Of a stretch of 64,000 bases of DNA, positions 36,201 to 46,984 are shown one piece after another. Source of the stretch: Symbiodinium microadriaticum (Eukaryota > Sar > Dinophyceae > Suessiales > Symbiodiniaceae); assembly GCA_001939145.1 (NCBI GenBank), contig LSRX01000371.1, positions 461,375 through 525,374 of the forward strand. Direction: 5' to 3'. The position numbers and the translations under genes are program-made. The notes under the pieces are model-generated. The model did not search any database and was not told the DNA's origin. It saw only the letters and a list, made by a program, of their open reading frames with translations. The stretch's first letter is position 1, and each line of letters opens with the position of its first letter.

Positions 36201-39200
36201 ATCGGGATCACCGTGGCGCCCTCGGTGCAGAATGGTGCAGAATCTCACTAGGAAACGTGTACGAGGGTGAACGCTGCTCGTTTAGCTGCAGCCTGCTGGG
36301 CTGCAGAGACCAAAGCCTCTCGCCTGCTGTCAAGGCCATTGAGGCCCCGACCACGCTCCAGAGGTATCGCCTGAGGCTCGTTGGATGCATAAACAAGTCG
36401 GCCAGAACACACACACACACACACACTGCAATGCAACTCACAGCCACATTGTGCGGCCAATCTGTCTGATTCTGTTCGTGCCTGCATGGCTCTCGATTCT
36501 CGGAGTCGCCATCCGTTTTCCGACCAGTCACCCGCAGGCTAAGACTGCTGCAACAGCTTTGCGCCAGCACGGCCATGCGCACCAAGGCTCCACACCTCTT
36601 GCTGGGAGCCCTCTCTTAAGATCCCAAGTGTGTGCAACCATGCTCCATGTCGACAAGTTCCGAGCGCAAGAATCGTACCGTGGAGTAGAGCTCCTCTACA
36701 CTGTTCTGAAGAGGCCTTGGCCCAAGAGCTCTCACCAAGAGTGCGCTCTGTGCCGCGCGCTCCTGGGTTTCCAGCGTGCCTGTGACACACCTCATTTTGT
36801 CACGCTGCAATCACCATGAAACGCTTCAGCGCTGGCACCACGAGCACGTGGCCATCTGCAGAAGCCTCGCAACTGAAAAGCCGCCTGTGCTTGCCTGCAT
36901 CTGATCGCAACTAAACGTTCGTGTCTTGCGTAGCATCATGCATCAGCGGCTGCAAGACGGCCTGCTGCAACGGTTCTTGATGCTGTGGGCCTGGCGCGAT
37001 TCATCAAGTGCTTCGTCTGGGTCATCCAGCTCAGGAAAATCCCGCATCGTGGTGATTCTTGTTGCGATGGCTGCTACAGGCATCAACTGCATGTCCGAAA
37101 ACCAGGTAGAACAGTTAAATGCTCTGTCGCATCTGGCAATGTCGAGTAAACTGGCGACAAGTCAACCCTGCAGCACAATCTAACCGAAACAGCAGAACTC
37201 ACCCTGCAACTCAATTTCCAGCCCAGCCTCGCCAGGGTTTAGAGGCTAGCAAGGAGCGCATCTCTATAGGCACACTCAGGACATGATTCAATCGAAACAC
37301 GGGCGAGAGGGCACCTCATCGAGGATGATTCTCCTGCTCATGCACTGGCAGACTGGCAGAGACAAGTTGAGTGGTGATCAATGAGATTCAACTTACGGCA
37401 CTTACACGACTGCCCTCCGATCCCGATTTTACTTGTGCATCTCTGTGCCAAGAGGTGCCCGACAGTTGGCTCACTCCTCCAGTACACCTGGAAAAGCGAT
37501 GAATCTTGTGGTTGGGAGGCCAACCTGAGATGCGCAGCATGAAGGGCCGGCATCAGGACTCTAATAGTGTAGGAATATTGCTCGCCCTAACAGGCCCTAC
37601 CACATTGAGTCCCTGGCGTATTGTAGGTGGTCAAAACGATCTTGGCACGAGGGCGCGTGCGCACGTACACAGACCCAGTGCATCCTGAGAAATCCCAGCA
37701 CAAAGCATCCCGAATCCATGTTCCAACTTTTGCAGTTGGTTCACGTACACCAGCCGGCACGTCAACTTCTCCCACCATCCTCAACAACCCGCCAGGTTTC
37801 GACCACTTCAAGTTTGCACCCCACTGGAAGGAGTGGCTTTTTCAGAATGGCAAGGCAACGCTTGACAAGTTCTTTGCTCCCCCAAGCCACAGCTCATGGC
37901 AAATGCAACCGACAGCACTGACACGTCAGAGGTAGAGGGTCTTGCGAGAGAACGACAAAAACTCTTCGAAGTTTTGTCAGCCGAAACGCCTTCGAGGTTG
38001 TCCAAAGGGGTACCACATGCGTCGCAAAGGGAAATACTGCTCGTGTACCCCTTGGATCCAGGCTCCGGTGTTTCGCAGCTGCTCCAAGGAGATGTTCTTG
38101 CCTGCGGCATGTTCAAGATGTTCTCCGGAGTTTGACGAAGCCGCTTTACTTCTAGAACAAAAGCCCCGGTGTTTCGCCGAGAGTTGCAGAGCAGAGTGCA
38201 GGATGTAGCCAGGTTGAGGATTGATGTCGAGGGCGTAGGGCCTTTATCCCAGAGTCGTAGAGAATATCTTTGGCTTGTAACAGCGGCTTACATGACAGCC
38301 TTTCCACTTCCTTCATGATTTCCAAAGGCCCAGGAGCAGAAAAGCCATGCATTGAAGCAAGTTACGAAGGGCGGAAGCTCGGGACATGAAACCCTGAAAC
38401 TCCCCAGCCCCTAAATCCTAAACATTCCTAAACCTACACTTCTCACCACTTTGCCATGACTTCTGCGATCTTCTGCGTAACCTCTAAGGAAATCCTCTGT
38501 TCGCATCTTGCACAGAACGCTGCCAATGGAAAAGTTAGATGCGTTCGGCAACACTTAAACACAACCCGGTCCCAGCACAACAGCAAGAATGGGCCAGAAT
38601 TAGCCGTGCAGGAACCTGAACCGTGGAACTCATGGATCGATGGGACGGCTGAATCGAAGAAGTGCTTCTGAGCCTGCACGGTTGATTTGGCACACTCTTC
38701 CGATCCCCAATCATGCCAGCCTCCGAGAACCACTGCCGAATCAGCGAGAGCGGCGCTACCTCGCTGAGAAGCTTTCCCGACTCCATGACCAGGTGCTGTT
38801 CTCTCTCTCTTGTAGGGGTAGGCTCATCTGACCGGTTTCCCTCACTGTCGCATGGCTAGGCGGCGCTAAGCCTGTGAAGTGGGCTCTCAGGGCCCGGCAA
38901 CCAGAACACCACCAACCCCGCCCGCGTCTTGCCTCTCAGGCAGGACAATGCGTGTTCAGGCAGTTGGGGTGTGCTTCCAAGCTCGGCGCTGAAAGAATGC
39001 GTTCTTCTGGTTAGACGAATCGGCTTCCTCCCAACTAATCAAAAGACTGCATGGATGACATGCCTACCTGTCGCTCATGTGCTATCCTGCATGCTGCAAG
39101 TGGGCCAGAGCAGGGCAGGACAGGGCATGGTGCAGAAGCCAAGAAGCGGCAGATGTCCTCCAGCATTCGAAGCTCCGGCGCAGCCTTCCGAGCCTGGCCG

Positions 39201-42200
39201 CCCAAGGAGTCTCAAGAAGATAGAAGCACAGAAGCACAGAGTTGTTGAGCCCTCAGCTGTTGGCAAGCTGCAGGGGCCGAAATCCAGCGCGGTCAGTGCC
39301 AGGCACATAACCTCTAACAAAGCGAAAAAGATTCGCCGCCACTCAACGACAGTCTCACACGGCTTTAAGCTGGCAGCGGTCTTGCCCAAACCCATGTCAT
39401 CGGCCAGTATGCCCCCACGGCAATGCCTCCACCCAGCTATGATGACAAGACCTCTCCTTTGTTTTGAGCAATATGAGGCACGAGCGCCAGAGCCGCGTCT
39501 GGAAAGTCGAGCGACAAGGCCTGGACAAGTAAAGTGAACTACAAAGTCTGGACTATCTGCACGCTGTCTGAATGAAAGTAAGCTCTTCGCTGCCACATGC
39601 TCGTGCTAAGATTCAAGCGCCGGTGGTGCGATGGTAGTACAGGTAGCGTGTTGACTCCTTGCCTGACAATAACACGACGGCACCCTGACGGATGCTTTTC
39701 AACGGCCCTCTTGCCGCCAGACCTCCGGGCAATGGACCTGTCTCCTCCGGCAGCTCATACTCATCCTCGGAATGCTCTCAGGCTCTGGGGCGGGAGATGG
39801 GAGAACAGAACGGTACCCTGGGCATGGGACCCACATGGGATGCAGCTGCCTTTCATGAGGCGGCCTCGGCACAGCCAGGAAATTGTGAACTTTCACAACA
39901 CAAGGCAAGCTGCAGAATGCCTCGCAAGCAATCTATACGACAGCCTGCGGGCCTTCCAAGCTCTTGGCTCCTGTGCGGCTTGCGACCTGAGATGGAGTGA
40001 CAGGTGTGCGAGCAGACGAAGAAAGACGGCACAGCGACAACTCATGAGCCCCGCACGTTTTTGGACTTGCACAGGCTTCAACCTCCAAAGCGTAGGCCAA
40101 CCGTAGTTTAGACAGCAACGCCAGAGTGCCAAAGAACGTTTAGCAATCGGAGCGACGAACTCAATCTTCAAGTGCGACATACCTGAACGACCTAAACTTT
40201 ACTCAGGCCTTGGCACTGCCATGAAGACGAGACAACAACCGCATCAATCACCACATGCAACATCGAAGTCAATTTACGGGTTGCCTCTTCGTCTCTGTGC
40301 GGATCAGGATTCTTGTAGCACGACGGCCTGAGCAAGAATGAGCACACAGCTTTGGCAGCTGTCGACGGGTCCACTCGGCTGGGCTTTCTGCAGGGACGAT
40401 GTGGGGTTCTCCCTTTGCCACATCCAGAACCTGAAGTTCGCATTCCGCTTGGCGTGTCAGTGAGATGGGAAATATACCACGACTCCGACGACATGAGGTC
40501 CTGACACCGCCTGAGCCTGGTATGGTCTCAGCCTACCCCACGCTTGTTGTGTCGAAGCACGCATCTCATGAACTCTTCAACCATGAGCCCGCCTCGTCTC
40601 AAAAATGCCACTTGGCAAGACGATCCCGGGCAGATCATGTCGCTCAAGCTGGTCACCTTGCCACGGAACCCTCAGCAGAAAGTGCATGTCAAGCAGAACA
40701 CCTTGACCGATCTTGGGGCGTGGCTTCTACCTAGCTGAGCTGCAGCAACTCTGGACCTCACGCCACAGGAAGAGCCCTGCAGTCAGCCTACGCTGCACTG
40801 CCAAGTTACCAGCAGCTGCACTGCCAAGCCCGAGTGGATGGCATCTCCTCTTCCTCCTCCGGCTCCTCCTCCATGCCTCCTGAAACCAGGAATCAGCGTG
40901 GAACTTCTCAAGTGCTCTCAAAAATGCTTGATCGCTTCTTGGCTTCTGGTTGATGTCATTAGTAAGTCGCCCTTAAAATGAAAGTGGGACGTGTTCTCAC
41001 AGGCACAGTCTTCTTGGCCTTCGGCTTTGGGCGGCGGCTCATCCGCCGCATTGACCATCACGTCGCCCTCGAAGGCAGCACGCCGACGGCAAGGCAATTT
41101 CAACCTTAGCTCCGACAAGCCCGGGCAAAACGGCAAGCGGAAGCAGGTGGCAGACCAGGGCGGGGGTTCAGAGAAATCCAGAATTGATAAGAAAGCGCTT
41201 TAACAAGCACTGTTGCGAGATGTACATGCAGCTTCTTTCAGTTGATTTGAGACCAGGACTTGTCCAATAACATGCTTGTGGACGTACGCTGAATTTCTTT
41301 GTCAGCCTCTTCTTTGTGCACCTGATGTCGCAGGTTTCGCAGGTGTGCAGGAAATTTCGATGGCACTGGTCAAGAACCGAGTCGGCGGCTGCTTTCTGAT
41401 TCTGTCCTTTGGACTTGCTTTTAGCATTCTCTGCTTCCACGGGCTGGCCAGTCTGGGCAGTGACAGTGCTGGCAGTGCTGGTGCTCTGCCCCGGGGTTCG
41501 CAAGGCAACAGACCGCAAGGACACGCGCACCACGACCGGTAGGTCGGTGCCCAAGTCCAGAGCTCGGGGTGGATCCCTGCCAACCACCGCCTCCACGTCG
41601 ATGAGCCGCCGGGCGAGGAGTGGAACCAAAGTCTTGTTTGCGTCCGCTGCGAAACGCCCCACCTCTTGACCACAAGCATCGAAGCGGATGGTTCCTGTCT
41701 CTGCACCCACCTGCGACGAAGCTGTGCCAGGTCGGGCCCGTGACTTCTTGGCCTCAACGGCCCACCTCAGCTCCAGTCGCCGCCCCGGGCACAGGAGCGG
41801 TCCGTAGCTGCCGTCGGCATCCCCTGTTGGGAAGCGCTGCTCTGCCCCAAGCCGGACCGTGCTCCACGCTTTGAATTGGACACTGCCCAAAGCCATGGAC
41901 CACTCGATGTTGCAAGTGCGGCTGCGGGCGGGCTTTGCCGAAGCCTCCAAGCTGCGGGGTCCGGAGGTCCGGCGCTTCTTCGGTGGGGGGTCACTCGTTT
42001 CCGGCTTCGCCTTCATAAGGCCCAGGAAGCTACCCCGACCCCGGCTGCCGCTGCTAGCACTTGGCACTTGCGCAACTTCTTGTGCCTCTGATGCTGCCGC
42101 TGCTACTGCTGCTGCTGCAGCTGCTGGTGCTGCTGCTGGTGCTGCTGCTGGTGCTGCTGGTGCTGCTGGTGCTGCGACTGCTGGTACCTGCAGCTGCACT

Positions 42201-42950
42201 TTGCCCTCCTTGGTGCATGCGACCATCAAAGAGATGTGACCAACTTGTCTTCACTATGTGCTCAGCTACAGGAAAGCTTGCAGCTCAAAGTCGACTGGCT
42301 TTGCCAGCAGGTCGTCGCCATCCGAGTCATCTAGCCTTGCAAAACCCAAGAACTACCAAGAACTACAGTTAACCAGAAACCCACAGTGGTCCCACGTTTT
42401 CCGTGGCTTGCGTCCTACATTCCTACATGCAACAAGTTGTCTAGGAAGTTGAATTCCTTGCACACCCTCCCCAAATGTCGTACTCTGTCCGGTTCCCAGG
42501 CAGATGAAGGTTGCAAAGCTTGGGTGCCAAGGGGTGATCCCCAGTGCCCAAGTCATGTTGAAATCTAGGCTGATTCACCGGCTGATCCTCCGTGCTCCTG
42601 CTATACATAGTCAACAAAGTCCGCTACTCCCTCACTTACTGCCTCTGCTGCCCACCGCAGAGTGTGCAAGCAAAAATAATCCAGCTACCGGTTCCACACA
42701 AGCAGGACGTCAACTAACAACAAGAAGTGCAAAAGTTACAGAGCTGACGCTGTGCAAGGGGCTCAATCTCTATGGTCTTGCAGGGCCGCGCCGGCGCCGT
42801 TGCGGGTGCATCGAGGAGAAGATTCACTGCTGCAGCTAGATCACCACCTTCCACTGGACAGCTCTGGAGGATACTGAAGCTACTTGCATCGCGGCCTGAC
42901 CGCTGCCATGCCGATGCCAGTGCATCGTCAGGCAGGCCTGCTCCCACGAC
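30251..42950 (-). CDS. RAD5: RAD5/HLTF-type helicase-ubiquitin ligase, N-terminal part (HIRAN-SNF2_N-RING)
   Basis: Minus-strand exons run in the order of plant and yeast RAD5. An N-terminal UBA-like helix pair ([17 protein letters not shown], 42950-42900; [13 protein letters not shown], about 42846-42805) resembles the start of plant RAD5. A large exon from 42229 has an Ala-rich stretch, a basic PPKKRR and a HIRAN domain ([14 protein letters not shown] to LPVVVRVSL, about 41878-41500). Then LHPMW (39845-39831), motif [14 protein letters not shown] (39416-39378), Ia [13 protein letters not shown] (38759-38721), KIVLTTYNT (37647-37617), [17 protein letters not shown] (36708-36661), [15 protein letters not shown] (32270-32203), FDTFVEK (32030-31993), [15 protein letters not shown] (31908-31857) and RING halves CAAC (about 31345) and CGHIFCREC (30279-30251). 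The DEAH-type motif II exon was not found. Such proteins polyubiquitinate PCNA and remodel stalled forks. The second helicase lobe is missing here; see 1081-2973. Confidence 0.85.
33215..35797 (-). CDS. Calmodulin-like EF-hand protein nested in a helicase intron
   Basis: A calmodulin relative in small exons: 35797-35767 ([10 protein letters not shown]), 35588-35520 ([22 protein letters not shown]-hand 1), from 35332 ([16 protein letters not shown]), about 33900-33850 ([16 protein letters not shown]), about 33765-33720 ([12 protein letters not shown]), about 33650-33590 ([18 protein letters not shown]-hand 3), about 33415-33375 ([11 protein letters not shown]) and from 33293 ([22 protein letters not shown]-hand 4, then FVRMMM). 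The first two joins keep phase with GC donors. EF-hands 3 and 4 have full sets of Ca ligands. EF-hand 1 is altered: Asp instead of Gly at loop position 6 and Asp instead of Glu at position 12. The exon for the EF-hand 2 loop was not found. The gene lies within a RAD5-like intron (36.66-32.27 kb), same strand. Confidence 0.85.
33955..34165. repeat. ACAT/CA repeats
   Basis: ACACATAC-type repeats at 33958-34030 and a TG run at 34129-34155, inside an intron of the calmodulin-like gene. Confidence 0.9.
34291..34790. repeat. TATG/CATA/CATC tetranucleotide repeats
   Basis: AT (34300-34316), GTAT (34317-34360), CATA (34380-34445), CATC (34510-34555) and ACGT-containing runs (34730-34775). Intronic; the many Tyr/His/Thr-rich frames are trivial. 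Confidence 0.92.
34835..34935. repeat. TTC-rich trinucleotide tract
   Basis: GTT/GCC triplets give way to TTC repeats (about 34848-34891, broken by GTC), then CTG/CCG and TTC again. Intronic. Confidence 0.9.
42085..42190. repeat. CTG/GGT triplet repeat coding for poly-Ala/Pro
   Basis: Repeated GCTGCTGGT-like triplets. On the minus strand this is coding in the RAD5-like protein and gives an Ala/Pro-rich linker of about 30 residues before the HIRAN domain. Confidence 0.85.
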
Positions 42951-43513
42951 CTGCAACCGGTTCTCTTACCTGCTGAGCCCAATCATCAGATCCCGTCTGC
43001 CTCTCGGAGCAGCACCAGCTGCGCAGGAGGAGCCCCCATGCCAGGGCCGCCCAGACATGCACCTGGAAGGACAGGCCATCTCTGCGCGCCAACAAGAACT
43101 CCGAAACCCCGAAACGTGCCTCCACCCCAAAGCCTTCGGACCACAGCGGCCCCGGCTCTAGGAGTCAAGCAGAGACGTTGAGGAACAGATCTGAGTCTTT
43201 ACAGGTGCTCGGCGAATACGCACACATGTGCCCGTGACGTGATGGAGCTTGATGTGAGCACTTCTCTTATGCAAAACTGCAAAACTTACGTATGCAAAAT
43301 TGAGTAGTCACATCCTCGAAAATGCTAGCACAAGGTCCGAATTTGGCACAATGGCTATTCAGCCCCGCATTGGGTTTATGAGGAGTGGAGCTTGAGCCGA
43401 GAGCACGCAAAAGGGGAAGTTCTTGCCAGATTTGCCAACACCGCTTGGTCACGGACCGGTCATTTCGACACGACGGCGTGCGTCCGGCTGTATAAAGCTG
43501 CGGAAATGCAGCA

Positions 43514-44431
43514 CTAGGCATCCTCACACCATCGATTCTCTTCCCTGACCTCGTTGCAGGAGGCAAATGCCCAGCTTGTCACATCTTTGTGGATAAAACT
43601 GCACGGCCTGAGCCTCCTCTTCGGGGGTAAAATCGTTGACGATGTTAAACTGCTTGCCTTGCATCCAGGCACGACCGGCTTTCAACGCTCACCGTGCCTA
43701 GATTCCAAGAGGCTTGATATCCGGTTGCAAGCAAGATGCGAATCTCTTCGGTGTTCTTGCCCTTGATCATGGAGGCGACTTTCGCGCAGGTGAGGTCCAG
43801 CAAGCTCTTAATGTCCAGATAGTTAGCCGCCAGGATCAACTCAAACAGGACCTCGCCAAATGCAAGTTCAGAGAACTCCCACGAAACAGCATAGTGCGCC
43901 TCCTGCTCAATGTTCACGTACTCGCTGTCCCACTCCGATACACCGCACTCCACCAGATTGGTGCTCTTCAGCGGCTTTTGAATCTCCTCGGGAGGGTTGT
44001 CCTTGTGGTACTTGCAATAGTCAATCACCTGGAGCTCGACGCTAAGCCATTCCGACAATTCAAGCGGTTGATGCTTAGTTGAAACATGCGGCCGGACCTT
44101 GCTGAGTATTGCAGTCTTTACGTTCGGCAACGGGATTTCCTCATCCGTCCCACTGTCCTGTGTGAGGCTACCGAGACTTTCTGCCTACGAGTGTCATTGA
44201 AAGCAGAGACCCGTTGTCTGCTACGGCGCTGTGCTTAAACAGCCAACCGCTAAAAATCCATCTCCTCGACCATGTTCTTGATCAGGGTCGACATGGTAGC
44301 AACCTGTCAATCAAGGTCTTGTCTGAAGCCTGTGTCGGCCCCCTGTACTTCGCATCCGGAAGAGCCTCGGGATCGACCTCAAAAATCTCACCCTGGGAGG
44401 ACTTCAGCTTCAGCTTGTCACCATCCGCCAT
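43514..44431 (-). CDS. SKP1: SKP1, copy A
   Basis: Core subunit of SCF ubiquitin ligases, bridging cullin-1 and F-box proteins. Seven exons: 44431-44366, 44303-44265, 44157-44098, 44028-43900, 43851-43740, 43657-43608 and 43549-43514, giving 163 residues, the size of human SKP1. The start is [18 protein letters not shown], followed by [30 protein letters not shown], the POZ-fold helices ([19 protein letters not shown]), [10 protein letters not shown] and C-terminal [12 protein letters not shown]147 corresponds to the proline hydroxylated in Dictyostelium and Toxoplasma. Donors are GC, GA, GT, GC, GC and GC. Intron 4 is only 48 bases and has no in-frame stop here, so its retention would add 16 residues. 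In copies B and C the same intron carries a stop, which confirms it as an intron. Confidence 0.95.
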
Positions 44432-44819
44432 GGCGCAAGACTCGAAAGTGAGCTGCCTTTCACGTGGCATTCCAGCAACTGGCCCACTGAAGAGCAATAG
44501 GGCCCCGGCTCTTCAGGAAGATCGGCGCGAAAGAGTCCAGCTGCCCGCTCTATTCGTGCATTGCATCCATGATCCGAGCAGCAGCGGATGGGAAGAACTA
44601 CGGGATTTCAGTGACCGCAGCAAGGCCCACACACGGCCCGCCCGGCTCCAAGAACCACGTTTTCCAGCATGGAAGGACTCGATCCGAATTGGAACTAGCG
44701 TGCACAACACTGCTCCTAGCAAGCAGCCTTACACTCAGCTCTTGCGGCCGAGCTCAACCCTTCCAGGATGGCCATCCCGAACTACACTTGGTAGACCCAG
44801 GGGTAGGGTGTCAACGAGT
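44432..44819. other. Intergenic spacer between SKP1 copies A and B
   Basis: 388 bases from the start codon of copy A to the stop of copy B. No promoter-like element or motif was recognised. Confidence 0.6.
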
Positions 44820-45700
44820 CTAGGCATCCTCACACCATCGGTTCTCCTCACGGACCTCATGGCCACGACAGCAAATGCATGGCTGCTTGGAGCCACCATG
44901 TCCAGACGGGTTAGCACCCCCAAATCTAATGCACCTGCGCTTCCTCCTCAGGGGTGAAATCGTTGACGATGTTGAACTGCTTGCCTCAATCGCAGTTTCG
45001 CAGAACAAGCAGCAGGATGTTAAGCCAAGCAGGGCTGTCACCCATGTGGGCCAACTTCTTCTGGGCATCACTCCATGACCGGACCATGAATGCAAGCGAG
45101 ATGCGAATTTCTTCGGTGTTCTTGCCCTTGATCATGGAGGCGACTTTCGCGCAGGTGAGGTCCAGCAAGCTCTTTATGTCCAGATAGTTAGCCGCCAGGA
45201 TCAACTCAAAGAGGACCTCACCAAATCCAAGTTCAAAGAACTAGCACAAAACAGCATATTGCGCCTCCTGCTCAATGTTCACGTACTCGCTGTCCCACTC
45301 CGATACACCGCACTCCACCAGATTGGTGCTCTTCAGCGGCTTTTGAATCTCCTCGGGAGGGTTGTCCTTGTGATACTTGCAATAGTCAATGACCTGGCAG
45401 TGGACGCTAGCAGTCATCCCTGTTCCGCTACAAACGAGACGTGGCAGCTTGCTGAGAATTGCAGTCTTCACATTTGGCAGAGGGATCTCCTCGTCCGTGC
45501 CACTGTCCTATTCCCAGCAGGCAAGAAACACAATCGGCAACAGTTCAGGACGTCCTCGACCATGTTCTTGATCAAAGTTGACATGGTCGCTACCTGCCGG
45601 TATGGCGCCGCACTGCGCAAAAAGGGCTCTCTCTACAGATCTCCTCGGGGTCGACTTCGAAGATTTCCCCCTGTGAGGACTTGAGCTTCAGCTTGTCCAT
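44820..45700 (-). CDS. SKP1: SKP1, copy B
   Basis: Exons 45700-45644, 45593-45555, 45507-45448, 45393-45265, 45216-45105, 44984-44935 and 44855-44820 give 160 residues. All internal exon lengths (39, 60, 129, 112, 50) equal those of copies A and C. The start is [19 protein letters not shown], three residues shorter than copy A. The oxygen-sensor proline is P144 in [10 protein letters not shown]. Introns 1 and 2 use GA donors and intron 6 uses GT. Intron 3 begins CTGCC after AGCAAG, which is not a known donor; a single lost G (AAGGCTG to AAGCTG) would restore GC. Intron 4 is 48 bases with an in-frame TAG. Sequence otherwise matches copies A and C almost residue for residue, so it is probably functional. 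Confidence 0.93.
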
Positions 45701-46249
45701 TGCAGCTTGGGCCGGCCTTGGTTTGGCACTGGTCGGCAGCGGGGTCCCCCAAGCTTGCGCTTGTGATTTCAGGTTCTGCGTCTCAATCCTCCCAGGTTGT
45801 GCTAGGAAGTCGTGGTTGCACTGTTAGCCTTACCCCAAAGCCGCTGCTGGGATGTTAGACAGTGTTATGAGAGCCCAGGCGATTGTGCGGTCTTCCGGCC
45901 TTGCAAAGGGTGCCGCCAAAAAAGCAGCGTCTCACAGCCACAGGGAACAAGAGACATAGCACAGCCCGGCAGCAAATCCCGCCCGCGAAATCAACCGGAC
46001 AAGCTGCCCCAATCCCCAGACCAGGCCGAAGACAACATTCCGGATCCGCCCTGCCCTGAAACAATGCTTGCCACTGAGGTCCCAGCGCGGCTCCTGCTGC
46101 TTGGGAATGGGGCTGCAAGCCAAATGATGCTGTATTGGCGAGGACAATGCAAGATCTTCCAACATCTTCACGCATGGCATAAAATTGTCTTCCTGATTGC
46201 ACGCTTTGCCCGACAATACAATGCACACCCGGCTGATTTTCCTTCATTG
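45701..46249. other. No gene recognised
   Basis: Upstream of SKP1 copy B. Plus-strand frames run through here but carry no motif and overlap the possible minus-strand Cys-rich exons to the right. Confidence 0.4.
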
Positions 46250-46700
46250 CAGCAGAAATACTTCTGCGGCTTGTTCGCACTCTCGGCAAACTGTTTCGGC
46301 TTTCATTTCTCTGTAAATGCCCGCGAGAAGATGATCAACGCCACATTGTTCGCAGTGATTGAGTAGTGCCACAACACCATTCAGGCGAGCTTAGTGTGGA
46401 ATTCGACCTTCAAAAGAATAGACAATTGCGCACAAGACATTTCAGCCATTTTTTTGAAATTTACAGTCTTTGTTGATTGCATGATGACAGAGGCCGCACG
46501 GCCTGCTGGCTCTTGTATGTCTTGCGTCCAGCCCAGGGAGCATTACGGACGTTACTTGAGCTATTGAACCCGTCGTACGTAGTGCTCGCAATGCTGGATG
46601 CCAAATTGAATGTGCAACAACAGTTGCTGCCGTGATATGCACAGAGTTCACACATGGTCTCCTCGGAGACCGCCGGTGCTCTCATGTGTCCAACACTCTC
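46250..46700 (-). CDS. Possible Cys-rich zinc-binding exons
   Basis: Three minus-strand stretches carry CxxC pairs: CELCAYHGSNCC (about 46665-46620), CGLCHHAINKDCKF (about 46505-46460) and HCEQCGVDHLLAGIYREM with VCRECEQAAEV (about 46365-46260, ending at a stop). Paired CxxC motifs are unusual by chance, and together they suggest a small zinc-finger protein. I cannot name a family, join the exons or find a start. They lie between SKP1 copies B and C. Confidence 0.25.
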
Positions 46701-46984
46701 TCTGGCGAGACACAAAGCTGGTGGGAGTCACCGGCAAAATCGCAACGCATCTTGATAAATAAATCGAACAGACGCTTTCAGCGGAATTTAGATGACCGTC
46801 AGCGGCATCATCATTCCCCCACAAGATGGTCTGAAGACAAAGGAGTCAAGGTGCGACGACCTGACAGATTGCTTCGCACAGTGCTGGGCAGCAGCTCGAG
46901 CTGGCTGAGAATGAGGCTGAATCCCAGGCAGTTGCGCGTGTGCGGCCTCGGGTTCACCGGGCAGATTAAGATAGATTAAGTGTG

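Noticed and set aside
41859-42239. Ala-rich plus-strand frame
   Set aside because: Opposite the coding triplet repeat of the RAD5-like gene; low complexity.
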